In this document: positions 1 through 9,526 of the stretch, piece by piece
How positions within the stretch are numbered: position 1 is the stretch's first letter
Layout: every line of letters begins with the position of its first letter
Origin: Leisingera sp. ANG-M7
Lineage (GTDB): Bacteria; Pseudomonadota; Alphaproteobacteria; Rhodobacterales; Rhodobacteraceae
NCBI RefSeq assembly: GCF_000813965.1
Contig: NZ_JWLI01000006.1
Span: 1-64,000, forward strand
Direction: 5' to 3'
DNA length: 64,000 bases
Notes under the pieces: generated by a model
The model's database searches: none
What the model was told of the DNA's origin: nothing
What the model saw: only the letters and a program-made list of their open reading frames with translations
Made by a program: the position numbers and the translations under genes

Positions 1-48
1 AGACAGCGCTTGGGTGAAAAAGCCGGTGTCACGGGTCGCTTCAGTCAT
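1..48 (-). CDS. glyA: Serine hydroxymethyltransferase, N-terminal fragment (runs off the window)
   Basis: Only the first 16 codons are present. They read MTEATRDTGFFTQALS, which resembles the start of roseobacterial serine hydroxymethyltransferase (PLP-dependent serine/glycine interconversion that feeds one-carbon units to folate). The gene is transcribed leftward, away from nadK. The identification rests on a short N-terminal match and on recalled gene order, so it is tentative. The upstream region holds a perfect 14-base palindrome. Confidence 0.5.
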   Translation of the reverse strand, partial: MTEATRDTGFFTQALS

Positions 49-84
49 GGTGGCTCCGTTGGAGTAGGGTTCAGAATTGAGGGA

Positions 85-98
85 TTTCCTATAGGAAA
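85..98. promoter_or_regulatory. Perfect palindrome TTTCCTATAGGAAA between glyA and nadK
   Basis: A perfect 14-base dyad lies 37 bases upstream of the leftward glyA start and about 120 bases upstream of the nadK start. Its position in a divergent promoter region suggests a regulator binding site. The TTTCC/GGAAA arms recall operators of several dimeric HTH families, but I cannot assign one. Confidence 0.4.
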
Positions 99-217
99 CA
101 TCCTTGCGCCGGAAGCCTGTAAAGCGACATTTCCCTGCGACAGAACGGCAACTATGGCTATCGGCGGAAAGCTGTGATTGTTTCGGAACCAGATGCCTAA
201 TACCGGAAACAGATTTC

Positions 218-979
218 ATGAGTTTGAGAATCGCCTTTCTGGCCAGTGACGTTGATGTGGCCCAGGATGCGCTGGCTGAACTGAGCCGCCGCTACGGCCA
301 TGTGCCGCCGGATGAGGCGCAGGTGATTGTGGCGCTAGGCGGCGACGGTTTCATGCTGCGCACCCTTCATACCATGGTCGACCATCCGGCGCCGGTTTAC
401 GGCATGAACCGCGGCACTGTTGGCTTCCTGATGAACGAATACCGCGAGGACGGGCTGATCGAGCGGCTCGAGGAAGCGGTACAGGAGATCATCAACCCGC
501 TGTCAATGACCGCAATGGACCGCCGCGGCGAGGTGCACAAGGCTCTGGCGATCAATGAGGTTTCGCTGCTGCGCGCAGGCCCCCAGGCGGCGCGGCTCCG
601 GATTTCGGTGGACGGAAGGGTTCGGATGGAGGAGCTGGTCTGCGACGGTGCACTGGTTTCCACCCCGGCGGGCTCCACCGCCTACAACTACTCCGCCCAT
701 GGCCCGATCCTGCCGATCGGCTCCGATGTTCTGGCGCTGACCGCCATTGCCGCTTTCCGTCCGCGGCGCTGGCGCGGCGCGCTTTTGCCCAGCAATGCGA
801 TGGTGCGCTTTGATGTGCTGGAGGCTGACAAGCGACCGGTGATGGCCGATGCCGACTCGATTTCGGTGGCCGATATCGACTGGGTGGAGATCCGCACCGA
901 CACGCAAATCCGCCATAAAATACTGTTCGATCCAGGCCATGGGCTGGAAGAAAGACTGATTTCCGAACAGTTTACCTGA
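218..979 (+). CDS. nadK: NAD kinase
   Basis: Cytoplasmic ATP-dependent phosphorylation of NAD+ to NADP+. The 253-residue product carries the hallmark GGDG at residues 41-44 (context [10 protein letters not shown]), a conserved NE pair (AINEVSLL) and the glycine-rich [15 protein letters not shown] stretch, and its length suits the bacterial family. I start it at the ATG at 218, giving [11 protein letters not shown], because the family begins with this beta strand. The same open frame extends upstream to 104, but that extension has no family similarity. The Shine-Dalgarno is weak (GGAAA about 9 bases upstream). The gene is monocistronic and divergent from glyA, with a GGTTCAC/GTGAACC stem-loop just after its stop. 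Confidence 0.93.
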   Translation: MSLRIAFLASDVDVAQDALAELSRRYGHVPPDEAQVIVALGGDGFMLRTLHTMVDHPAPVYGMNRGTVGFLMNEYREDGLIERLEEAVQEIINPLSMTAMDRRGEVHKALAINEVSLLRAGPQAARLRISVDGRVRMEELVCDGALVSTPAGSTAYNYSAHGPILPIGSDVLALTAIAAFRPRRWRGALLPSNAMVRFDVLEADKRPVMADADSISVADIDWVEIRTDTQIRHKILFDPGHGLEERLISEQFT

Positions 980-990
980 TTGTTTAACGC

Positions 991-1014
991 GGGGTTCACG
1001 AGTCTGTGAACCTC
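991..1014. other. Stem-loop after nadK
   Basis: GGTTCAC (993-999) pairs perfectly with GTGAACC (1006-1012) around a six-base loop, 11 bases after the nadK stop. No T-run follows on either strand, so it is not a standard intrinsic terminator. It may protect the 3' end or assist factor-dependent termination. Confidence 0.4.
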
Positions 1015-1049
1015 CCGGTAACCATTCTGTGCGAGGATTTATCCACAGG

Positions 1050-1290
1050 CCGATGTTGTTGGCGTCGCCTGAGGCTGCAATGCCGATGTGCCGGACCGGC
1101 GGTTTTGATGTGTTCCAGTTTTGTGATTTGCGCCGGTCTGGCCCGGCACGCCCGCGCGTAGTCCGGCAGGCGGGCAATGCCGCCCTGGTAGCGAGTTTCT
1201 TGGGTCAGGAAGGACCCCGGGGGCAGCTGTGGCTGCTTCCGGGGACTTCATATTCTTCTGCGTCACCAGGATATGAGGGCAGCCATGCAG
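1050..1290 (-). other. Non-coding, hairpin-rich gap; possible small RNA
   Basis: The 349 bases between nadK (ends 979) and the amidase (ends 1329) hold no convincing gene. Read on the minus strand, 1215-1244 forms a long hairpin: CCCCGG, internal loop, GCAGC, loop, GCTGC, internal loop, CCGGGG. It is followed by a GGGTC/GACCC hairpin and a GGCGG/CCGCC hairpin. A loose promoter-like TTGCGC lies upstream near 1300. A 75-codon minus-strand frame (1039-1266) has no recognisable family or ribosome site. A structured RNA is possible but unproven. Confidence 0.25.
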
Positions 1291-1328
1291 TAGCGCGCAA
1301 GGCCAGCACTCTGGCGCGGGTCAGGCCT

Positions 1329-2771
1329 CTATTCGCCGTCGGCTGCCATCTTCGCCCAAAGCGGCAGGCACATATGGCCGGCCCGGGCTTCAATTGCGGC
1401 GCAAGCATCTACCGCCAAGTCTTCACGCCATCGGCGGGCGGCGATCTGAATATTGACCGGCTGCGCTCCCTTGGGCAGCTGCGCCAGCCGGGCAGGGACC
1501 GAGGCCGCAGGCAGGCCGAGGAAATTCATCGCATAGGAATAGACCGCACAGCCCAGCACCTCATGCACGCCTTCCGCGCCTTCGGTGTCGCGGTCCGGTG
1601 CAAAAAACGGCTGCGGCAGGAAGGGCGACAGCACCAGCGGGTAGTCCTCCATGAACAGCGACCACTGGCGCGCGTAATGGGTCCGCTTGGCCATCATCTG
1701 CAGCAGTTCGTCTCCGGAAAAGGGCGGGAATTCCTGGAAATAGACCGTGAATATGTCCCGAACGGTTTGCGACCCGGCGGCGTCCACATCGCCCTTCATC
1801 AGCGCGTAGATCTCGCCCATCAGCGCGCGGTAGCCGGTGCGCCCGGCATCGAACACGTTGGGCGGCTCCACCTCTTCGACATGATAGCCCGCATCGGTCA
1901 AAGCATCGCGGGCGAAATCCAGTGCCGCCTCGACCTCGGGGTGCAGGTCATAGCCATGGGTGTTTTTCGTGAAGGCGACCTTGATGAGGCCCTCCAATGC
2001 CTCGCCGCGCCAGGGCATAGGCACATGGAAGGGGTCGCGGGGGTCGGCGGCAATCAGCGATGGCATCGACAGGTGCAGGTCTTCGGCGCTGCGGGTGATC
2101 AGCCCCTGCACCGACATCAGCTGCGCCAGCAGCCCGCGTTCAGCCGTCTGGCTGGGGTTCCAGGCGGGCACCCGGCCCAGGCCTGGCTTGACCGTCACCG
2201 CGCCATTGGCGGCGGCGGGAAAGCGCAAACTGCCGCCGATGTCATTGCCATGGGCCAGCGCGCCGATCCCGCCCATCACTGCGGACCCGGCGCCGCCGGA
2301 GGAGCCGCCCGGCGAGATATGCCGTCCCCACGGGTTGTAGGTGCGCCCGTGCAGCGGGTTGTCGGTATCGGCGCGGAAGGAGAATTCCGGCGTGTTGGTG
2401 CGCCCGATCACCACCGCGCCGGCCCTGTGCAGGTTTTCCACCACGGGCGCATCTGCCGGGGCGATCAGGTCTTTCAGCGCGGTGACGCCGTTGGAGGTGG
2501 CATGGCCCTTCTGGTCGATATTGATCTTGATGGTGACCGGCACCCCGTGCAGCGGGCCGGATGCCGCGCCGCTCTCGCGCGCCTTGTCCAGGGCACGGGC
2601 GCGCTCCAGCGCCTCGCCGCTCAGATCCACCACCACCGCATTCAAGGACGGGTTCACCGCCTTCATACGGTCGATGGAGGCCTGCACGGCCGCTTCCGCG
2701 CTCAGATCCCCGGTGCGGGTGAGCTTCGTCAGTTCTGTGGCGCTCAGTTGCCAGATGTCCGCGTTTGTCAT
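1329..2771 (-). CDS. Amidase (amidase-signature family)
   Basis: The 480-residue product hydrolyses amide bonds through a Ser-cisSer-Lys triad. Candidate residues are K82 (VPVTIKIN), S157 in the signature GGSSGGAGS and S181 in DIGGSLRF. Their spacings of 75 and 24 residues match those of the fatty acid amide hydrolase triad. No signal peptide is visible, so it is probably cytoplasmic. The substrate is unknown; indole-acetamide, short amides and drug-like amides are all within the family range. It lacks gatB/gatC neighbours, so it is not the GatA subunit of tRNA amidotransferase. It lies downstream of prpE on the same strand, separated by a hairpin. The start MTNADIWQ is the natural domain start; the open frame continues upstream without similarity. 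Confidence 0.88.
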   Translation of the reverse strand: MTNADIWQLSATELTKLTRTGDLSAEAAVQASIDRMKAVNPSLNAVVVDLSGEALERARALDKARESGAASGPLHGVPVTIKINIDQKGHATSNGVTALKDLIAPADAPVVENLHRAGAVVIGRTNTPEFSFRADTDNPLHGRTYNPWGRHISPGGSSGGAGSAVMGGIGALAHGNDIGGSLRFPAAANGAVTVKPGLGRVPAWNPSQTAERGLLAQLMSVQGLITRSAEDLHLSMPSLIAADPRDPFHVPMPWRGEALEGLIKVAFTKNTHGYDLHPEVEAALDFARDALTDAGYHVEEVEPPNVFDAGRTGYRALMGEIYALMKGDVDAAGSQTVRDIFTVYFQEFPPFSGDELLQMMAKRTHYARQWSLFMEDYPLVLSPFLPQPFFAPDRDTEGAEGVHEVLGCAVYSYAMNFLGLPAASVPARLAQLPKGAQPVNIQIAARRWREDLAVDACAAIEARAGHMCLPLWAKMAADGE

Positions 2772-2838
2772 GCTCGGGCCTCCCAAGCCGCAGCCTAGGC
2801 GGGCAGGGCGGCGTTGCAAGCAAAACCGGACGGCAAAC

Positions 2839-2862
2839 AGGCTCCGCCTGCGGGCGGAGCCT
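2839..2862 (-). terminator. Hairpin between prpE and the amidase gene
   Basis: A perfect 10-bp stem (AGGCTCCGCC at 2839-2848 and its complement at 2853-2862) closes a four-base loop 54 bases past the prpE stop. In the minus-strand direction the following bases are only loosely T-rich, so termination may be partial and allow read-through into the amidase. Confidence 0.6.
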
Positions 2863-2916
2863 TCAAAAATCCTTGCAGGATCTTTGGCCGTTTCCAGAAC
2901 TTGGAAACGAGGGAGG

Positions 2917-4806
2917 TTACTTGGCGTAGCCGATGGTTTGTAGCGCCGCTGTGATCTCGTCCAGGATGGCTGGATCGTCGATGGTCGCAGGCATCTTCCA
3001 CGGGGTGCCATCGGCGATGTTGACCATGGTGCCGCGCAGGATCTTGCCGGAGCGGGTCTTGGGCAGCCGGTCGACCACAACCGCCAGTTTGAAGGCGGCA
3101 ACAGGGCCGATCTTCTCGCGAACCAGCTTCACCACCTCGGCCACCACTTCCGCGTTGTCGCGGTCTGCGCCTGCGTTGAGGCAGAGGAAGCCCACCGGCA
3201 TCTGCCCCTTGAGGCTGTCGGCGACGCCAATGACCGCGCATTCGGCAACATCCGGATGGCCTGCCAGCACTTCTTCCATGCCGCCGGTGGAAAGCCGGTG
3301 GCCCGCGACGTTGATCACATCATCGGTGCGCGCCATGATGTAGAGGTAGCCGTCTTCATCCTTCATTCCGGCATCGCCGGTTTCATAGTAGCCGGGGAAA
3401 GTGTTGAGGTAGCTCTTCTTGAAGCGGTCGCCGGCGTTCCACAGGGTCGGCAGGGTGCCCGGCGGCAGCGGCAGTTTCACCGCAATCGCGCCCAGCTCGC
3501 CCGGCGCCACCGGGTTGCCGCCTTCATCGAGGATATCCACCTCATAGCCCGGCATCGGCACGGCGGGGGAGCCGAGTTTCGTTGGCAGCTCCTCGATCCC
3601 CAAGGGGTTTGCCGCAATCGACCAGCCGGTTTCTGTCTGCCACCAGTGGTCGACCACCGGCACCTTCAACTGTTCCTGTGCCCAAGTGATGGTGTCGGGG
3701 TCCGCGCGTTCGCCGGCCAAGTAGACCTGCTGCAGGCAGCTGAGATCGTATTTCTTGACGTATTCGCCCTTGGGGTCCTCCCGCTTCACTGCGCGAAAGG
3801 CAGTGGGGGCGGTGAAGAAGCTCTTGACCTTATGCTCCGAGATCACCCGCCAGAAGGTGCCTGCATCCGGGGTGCCCACGGGCTTGCCCTCGAACACGAT
3901 GGTGGTGTTGCCGTGAATGAGCGGCCCGTAGCAGATGTAGCTGTGGCCGACGACCCAGCCCACATCGGACGCAGCCCAGAATACATCGCCGGGATCGACG
4001 TTGTAGATGTTCTTCATGGTCCAGTTCAGCGCCACCAGCTGGCCCGCGGTGTGGCGGATCACCCCCTTGGGCTGGCCCGTGGTGCCGGAGGTATAAAGGA
4101 TATAGGAAGGGTGGTTGCCCTCGACCGGCACACATTCGGCAGGCTCCACGCCGTACTGAAAACCGTGCCAGTTCACGTCGCGGCCGGGCACCAGATCTGC
4201 CACTTCCTGCTCGCGCTGGAAGATCACGCAGAAGTCCGGCTTGTGGCTGGCCAAGTCGATGGCGCCGTCCAGAAGCGGCTTGTAATGCACGATCCGGCCC
4301 GGCTCGATGCCGCAGGAGGCGGCGATGATCGCCTTGGGCTTGGCGTCGTCGATCCGCACCGCCAGCTCGTTGGAGGCAAAGCCGCCGAATACCACCGAAT
4401 GCACCGCGCCGATACGGGCGCAGGCCAGCATCGCCTCCAGTGCCTCGGGGATCATCGGCATGTAGATGATGACGCGGTCGCCTTTTTCCACGCCCTTGGC
4501 GCGCAGCGCTCCGGCCAGGTTGGCGACACGGTTGCGCAATTCAACATAGGAGATTTCGCGCTTGGTATGGGTGACCGGGCTGTCATAGATGATCGCGGTC
4601 TGCTCGCCGCGGCCCTGTTCCACATGGCGGTCGACAGCGTTGTAGCAGGTGTTCACCTTGGCATCGGCAAACCACTCATAAAGACCCTCGCCTTTGTCAG
4701 ACAGGGCCTGCCTGGGGGCTTCATCCCAGCTGATCGACTGGGCGGCCTCCATCCAGAAACCTTCCGGATCCTGTTTCCAGGCGGCGTAAATATCCTGATA
4801 TCCCAT
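2917..4806 (-). CDS. prpE: Propionyl-CoA synthetase (AMP-forming)
   Basis: Activates propionate (and probably acetate) to the CoA thioester via an acyl-adenylate in the cytoplasm. The 629-residue protein belongs to the acetyl/propionyl-CoA synthetase family and its length fits PrpE. It has the P-loop YTSGTTGQPKGV, the WWQTETGW motif and the C-terminal acylatable lysine K588 in PKTRSGKILRG. Two in-frame ATGs lie at 4806 and 4815. AGGAGG ends only 2 bases before the upstream ATG but 11 before the ATG at 4806, so MGYQDIYAAW is preferred. It lies downstream of the GFA gene on the same strand, with a 263-base gap that contains several TTTGCAAA-type boxes. Neither propionyl-CoA carboxylase nor 2-methylcitrate genes occur in the window. 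Confidence 0.92.
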   Translation of the reverse strand: MGYQDIYAAWKQDPEGFWMEAAQSISWDEAPRQALSDKGEGLYEWFADAKVNTCYNAVDRHVEQGRGEQTAIIYDSPVTHTKREISYVELRNRVANLAGALRAKGVEKGDRVIIYMPMIPEALEAMLACARIGAVHSVVFGGFASNELAVRIDDAKPKAIIAASCGIEPGRIVHYKPLLDGAIDLASHKPDFCVIFQREQEVADLVPGRDVNWHGFQYGVEPAECVPVEGNHPSYILYTSGTTGQPKGVIRHTAGQLVALNWTMKNIYNVDPGDVFWAASDVGWVVGHSYICYGPLIHGNTTIVFEGKPVGTPDAGTFWRVISEHKVKSFFTAPTAFRAVKREDPKGEYVKKYDLSCLQQVYLAGERADPDTITWAQEQLKVPVVDHWWQTETGWSIAANPLGIEELPTKLGSPAVPMPGYEVDILDEGGNPVAPGELGAIAVKLPLPPGTLPTLWNAGDRFKKSYLNTFPGYYETGDAGMKDEDGYLYIMARTDDVINVAGHRLSTGGMEEVLAGHPDVAECAVIGVADSLKGQMPVGFLCLNAGADRDNAEVVAEVVKLVREKIGPVAAFKLAVVVDRLPKTRSGKILRGTMVNIADGTPWKMPATIDDPAILDEITAALQTIGYAK

Positions 4807-4954
4807 GGTGTTCATCTCCTCCTGCCAATTGCGTAGGCGACAAAGCGGCGGCCGGGCAAGTTTTGCCGCGTCTTCACGCAAGGTTCGTCAAGGAATTTAC
4901 AGGTTTTGGCCGGATTTGCGCGGATGATTTACCGGATTTACAAGACCGGCCGGG

Positions 4955-5034
4955 TTTGCACTCTATCCGCTTTGCAAAGTGGTGTTTGCTGCAGAATATT
5001 CCGGAAAAGCCCGAAAGTTTTGCAAACCTGCAAA
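4955..5034. promoter_or_regulatory. TTTGCAAA boxes upstream of prpE (ScfR/RamB-type candidates)
   Basis: Exact TTTGCAAA occurs at 4971-4978 and 5019-5026. A partial TTTGCA is at 4955-4960 and TGCAAA at 5029-5034. All lie 150-230 bases upstream of the prpE start. Short-chain acyl-CoA regulators of the RamB/PccR/MccR (ScfR) family are known to bind paired TTTGCAAA boxes, as PccR does in Rhodobacter sphaeroides. The spacing here differs from the described four-base-separated pair, so the assignment is an inference. Confidence 0.5.
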
Positions 5035-5069
5035 TTTCGGCGCGGCGCACCCGGGCTTGCCGCCGGGAA

Positions 5070-5462
5070 TCACCCGGTTGAGGATTTGGCGTAGCGGGGC
5101 AGGCTGTCTTTCAGCTCCAGCCAGCTCACATGGTCGGAGTGGAACACGTGAAATCTGGGCGGCATCTGGCTGGGGCTTTCCAACGTCGCGGTATAGAGGT
5201 GGATGTTCACCGGATCGCGCGCGGTGCGATAGGCCATCTGGGTGCCGCAGGCGCCGCAGAACAGGCGCTCCACGCCTTCCGATGAATTGTAGGCTTTGGG
5301 TTCCGTGCCGGACCATTCGACCGCCTCATGCGGCAGTCCGAAAAATGCGGTGACAGGTGCCGCGCAGTTGCGGCGGCAGTCGGCGCAGTGGCAGTAGCAG
5401 CTCCAGGCCGCCTCGGCCCGGCTCTCCCAATGCACTGCGCCGCAGTGGCAATGCCCTCTCAT
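5070..5462 (-). CDS. GFA (glutathione-dependent formaldehyde-activating) family protein
   Basis: A 130-residue zinc-binding protein of the GFA/CENP-V fold. It has CHCGAVHW near the N terminus, CYCHCADCRR, and a later CGACGTQMAY pair, the expected Cys pattern for two zinc sites. Family members are proposed to help S-hydroxymethylglutathione formation, but most are uncharacterised. The ATG at 5462 is chosen because AGGGAGG sits 6 bases upstream; an upstream ATG at 5492 lacks such a site. It follows maeB on the same strand (44-base gap) and precedes prpE. Confidence 0.82.
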   Translation of the reverse strand: MRGHCHCGAVHWESRAEAAWSCYCHCADCRRNCAAPVTAFFGLPHEAVEWSGTEPKAYNSSEGVERLFCGACGTQMAYRTARDPVNIHLYTATLESPSQMPPRFHVFHSDHVSWLELKDSLPRYAKSSTG

Positions 5463-5506
5463 ATCCGGCCTCCCTGATTGGGCGGCCGGCAAATGGGGCC
5501 GCGCGG

Positions 5507-7780
<2,274 letters not shown>

Positions 7781-7804
7781 CTGGCGCTCCTCGGAAAGGG
7801 TATT

Positions 7805-7818
7805 GTTTAGCGTTAAAC
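7805..7818. promoter_or_regulatory. GTTTA-gcgt-TAAAC dyad in the maeB promoter
   Basis: GTTTAGCGTTAAAC is palindromic except for one mismatched pair. It lies 25-38 bases upstream of the maeB ATG, where a repressor would overlap transcription or translation signals. The regulator is unknown. Confidence 0.35.
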
Positions 7819-7943
7819 CATTTTTCCTGCCGGAAACATAGCCCAAACTGACGCAAACGGACGCGGCTGCAGCGCGGGCGGCGGGTTCTTGCATAAACCT
7901 TGCCGCAGGGTCACTGTCCTGCCAACAGACCAGGGAGTAAAAA

Positions 7944-9029
7944 ATGAGCGAAACAATCGCCGAGATCCGCCTGCCGACGGATGAGCTGCGCAATGATATT
8001 CCGTTTTATACCAAGGTTTTGGGTATGAAGATGGACATGATCTATCCGGCGGATGATCCGCGCACCGCGGTATTTTCCGGCCACGGGCTGCGGCTGCGGG
8101 TTGAGAAAGGCGCAGAGGAATCCCCGGGCACTATCCGCATTCTGACTGAAGATCCTGATGGATTTGCCGAAGGACAGCGCCGCCTGACCGCGCCCAACGG
8201 AACGAAGATCGAAATCGAGGAGCGCCACCCGCCGATGGTGATGCCGGAAACGGTGCACAGCTTCGTGGTCCGCCGCCTGAAAGATCAGGCGCCCTGGATC
8301 ATTGGCCGCGCAGGCATGCATTACCGCGACCTGGTGCCGGACCGGCTGGGCGGCTCGATCATTGCCAGCCATATCCGCATTCCCGATGGCGGTCCGGTGC
8401 CCGACATGGTGCATTTCCACCGGGTGGGCTTCCAGCTGATCTTCTGCATCCACGGCTGGGTTGATGTGGTCTATGAGGATCAGGGCGAGAAGATGCGGCT
8501 CACGGCGGGCGACTGCTTCATCCAGCCGCCGGAAATCCGCCACCGGGTGCTGGAGGCCAGCGACAACGTGCAGGTGATCGAGATTGGCGTCCCGGCAGAG
8601 CATGTGACGGAGATCGACCACGTGATGACCCTGCCGACGCCGCACTACCGCCCCGAACGGGAATGGCAGGGCCAGCGCTTTGTCTACAACAAGGCGGAAG
8701 GCGCCGCGTGGGTTCCGTTCCGCCTGCCGGGCTATCTCTGCCGCGACACCACTATTGCCGAAAACACCAAGGGCGTCGCAGGCGTGCAGGTGGTGCGCCG
8801 GGGCGAGGGCGATCCGCAATGGGCGGCGCATGACACCGACATCCACTTCACTTTCGTGATGAATGGCGCGGTGACGCTGGAGGGTGAGGGCCGCGAGCCG
8901 TACCAGCTGGAGCAGGGCGACGCCTTTGTGATCCCGCCGGGCATGAAGACCCGCCTCAGCGCGCCTTCAGACGATGTGGAACTGCTGGAAGTGACGCTGC
9001 CAGGGGTGTTCAACACCACGCTGGCCTGA
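7944..9029 (+). CDS. VOC-like plus double-cupin protein of unknown function
   Basis: A 361-residue soluble protein with three apparent parts. Residues 1-95 read like a vicinal-oxygen-chelate (glyoxalase-like) module (LRNDIPFYTKVLGMKMDMIYP). A first cupin at about 130-210 contains VHFHRVGFQLIF and PPEIRHRV, giving a plausible three-His metal site with Gln where Glu is usual. A second cupin at about 255-350 keeps HDTDIHFTFV but lacks the last His (PPGMKTRL). GGGAG lies 6 bases before the ATG. It is divergent from maeB and precedes the nucleoside-salvage genes with a 104-base gap, so it need not be co-regulated with them. Metal-dependent dioxygenase or isomerase activity is possible; I do not assign one. 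Confidence 0.8.
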   Translation: MSETIAEIRLPTDELRNDIPFYTKVLGMKMDMIYPADDPRTAVFSGHGLRLRVEKGAEESPGTIRILTEDPDGFAEGQRRLTAPNGTKIEIEERHPPMVMPETVHSFVVRRLKDQAPWIIGRAGMHYRDLVPDRLGGSIIASHIRIPDGGPVPDMVHFHRVGFQLIFCIHGWVDVVYEDQGEKMRLTAGDCFIQPPEIRHRVLEASDNVQVIEIGVPAEHVTEIDHVMTLPTPHYRPEREWQGQRFVYNKAEGAAWVPFRLPGYLCRDTTIAENTKGVAGVQVVRRGEGDPQWAAHDTDIHFTFVMNGAVTLEGEGREPYQLEQGDAFVIPPGMKTRLSAPSDDVELLEVTLPGVFNTTLA

Positions 9030-9101
9030 ACCTGGGGCGGCGCAAAGAACTGCATCCGGGGGCTTCCGCTTCCCGGAGCAATTCAGCTATCCTGCGGCAT
9101 C

Positions 9102-9117
9102 TTGACCAAATGATCAA
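9102..9117. promoter_or_regulatory. Imperfect dyad TTGACCAAATGATCAA before the cdd-deoA-deoB operon
   Basis: TTGACCA and TGATCAA are inverted repeats with one mismatch around two bases, ending 16 bases before the cdd start. The placement fits an operator for the nucleoside-salvage operon. The cognate regulator is not in the window. Confidence 0.3.
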
Positions 9118-9133
9118 AAATCGGGGAATCGCC

Positions 9134-9526
9134 ATGAGCCTCAAAGCCGCCGCCGCCGCTGTCCGTGAAAACGCCCACGCGCCCTATTCCAACTTCAAGG
9201 TCGGCGCCGCTGTCCGCTCTGCCTCCGGCCAGATCTATGTGGGCTGCAACGTCGAAAACGTCGCCTATCCCGAAGGCACCTGCGCAGAGGCCGGCGCCAT
9301 CGCCGCGATGGTGGCCGCGGGGGAGACGGAGCTGGCGGAGGTCTATGTGATTGCCGATTGCCCGACCCCGATCACGCCCTGCGGCGGCTGCCGCCAGAAG
9401 ATCAAGGAGTTTGCCAGCGGCGATGTGAAGGTCATCATGGCGACCACCGACGGCGCCGAGCAGGAGACGACGATTGGCGCGTTGCTGCCCGGCGCCTTTG
9501 ATGCGGACCATATGGAGCGCAGCTGA
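9134..9526 (+). CDS. cdd: Cytidine deaminase
   Basis: Hydrolytic deamination of (deoxy)cytidine to (deoxy)uridine. The 130-residue protein is a short tetrameric-type enzyme. Zinc ligands are C50, C83 and C86 (TCAEAGA, PCGGCRQ), and the proton-shuttle Glu is E52. The ATG at 9134 (MSLKAAAAA) is preferred because GGGGA lies 8 bases upstream; an earlier in-frame ATG at 9110 has no ribosome site. Its TGA overlaps the deoA ATG by one base, so the genes are translationally coupled. Confidence 0.93.
   Translation: MSLKAAAAAVRENAHAPYSNFKVGAAVRSASGQIYVGCNVENVAYPEGTCAEAGAIAAMVAAGETELAEVYVIADCPTPITPCGGCRQKIKEFASGDVKVIMATTDGAEQETTIGALLPGAFDADHMERS

Noticed and set aside
1039-1266. A 75-codon minus-strand frame in the nadK-amidase gap
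   Set aside because: No ribosome site and low-complexity composition; the region is better described as hairpin-rich non-coding DNA.
1029-2798. A 589-codon open frame on the plus strand opposite the amidase gene
   Set aside because: It is antisense to a clear amidase, has Arg/His/Gln-rich composition typical of GC-rich shadow frames, and no ribosome site or family motif.
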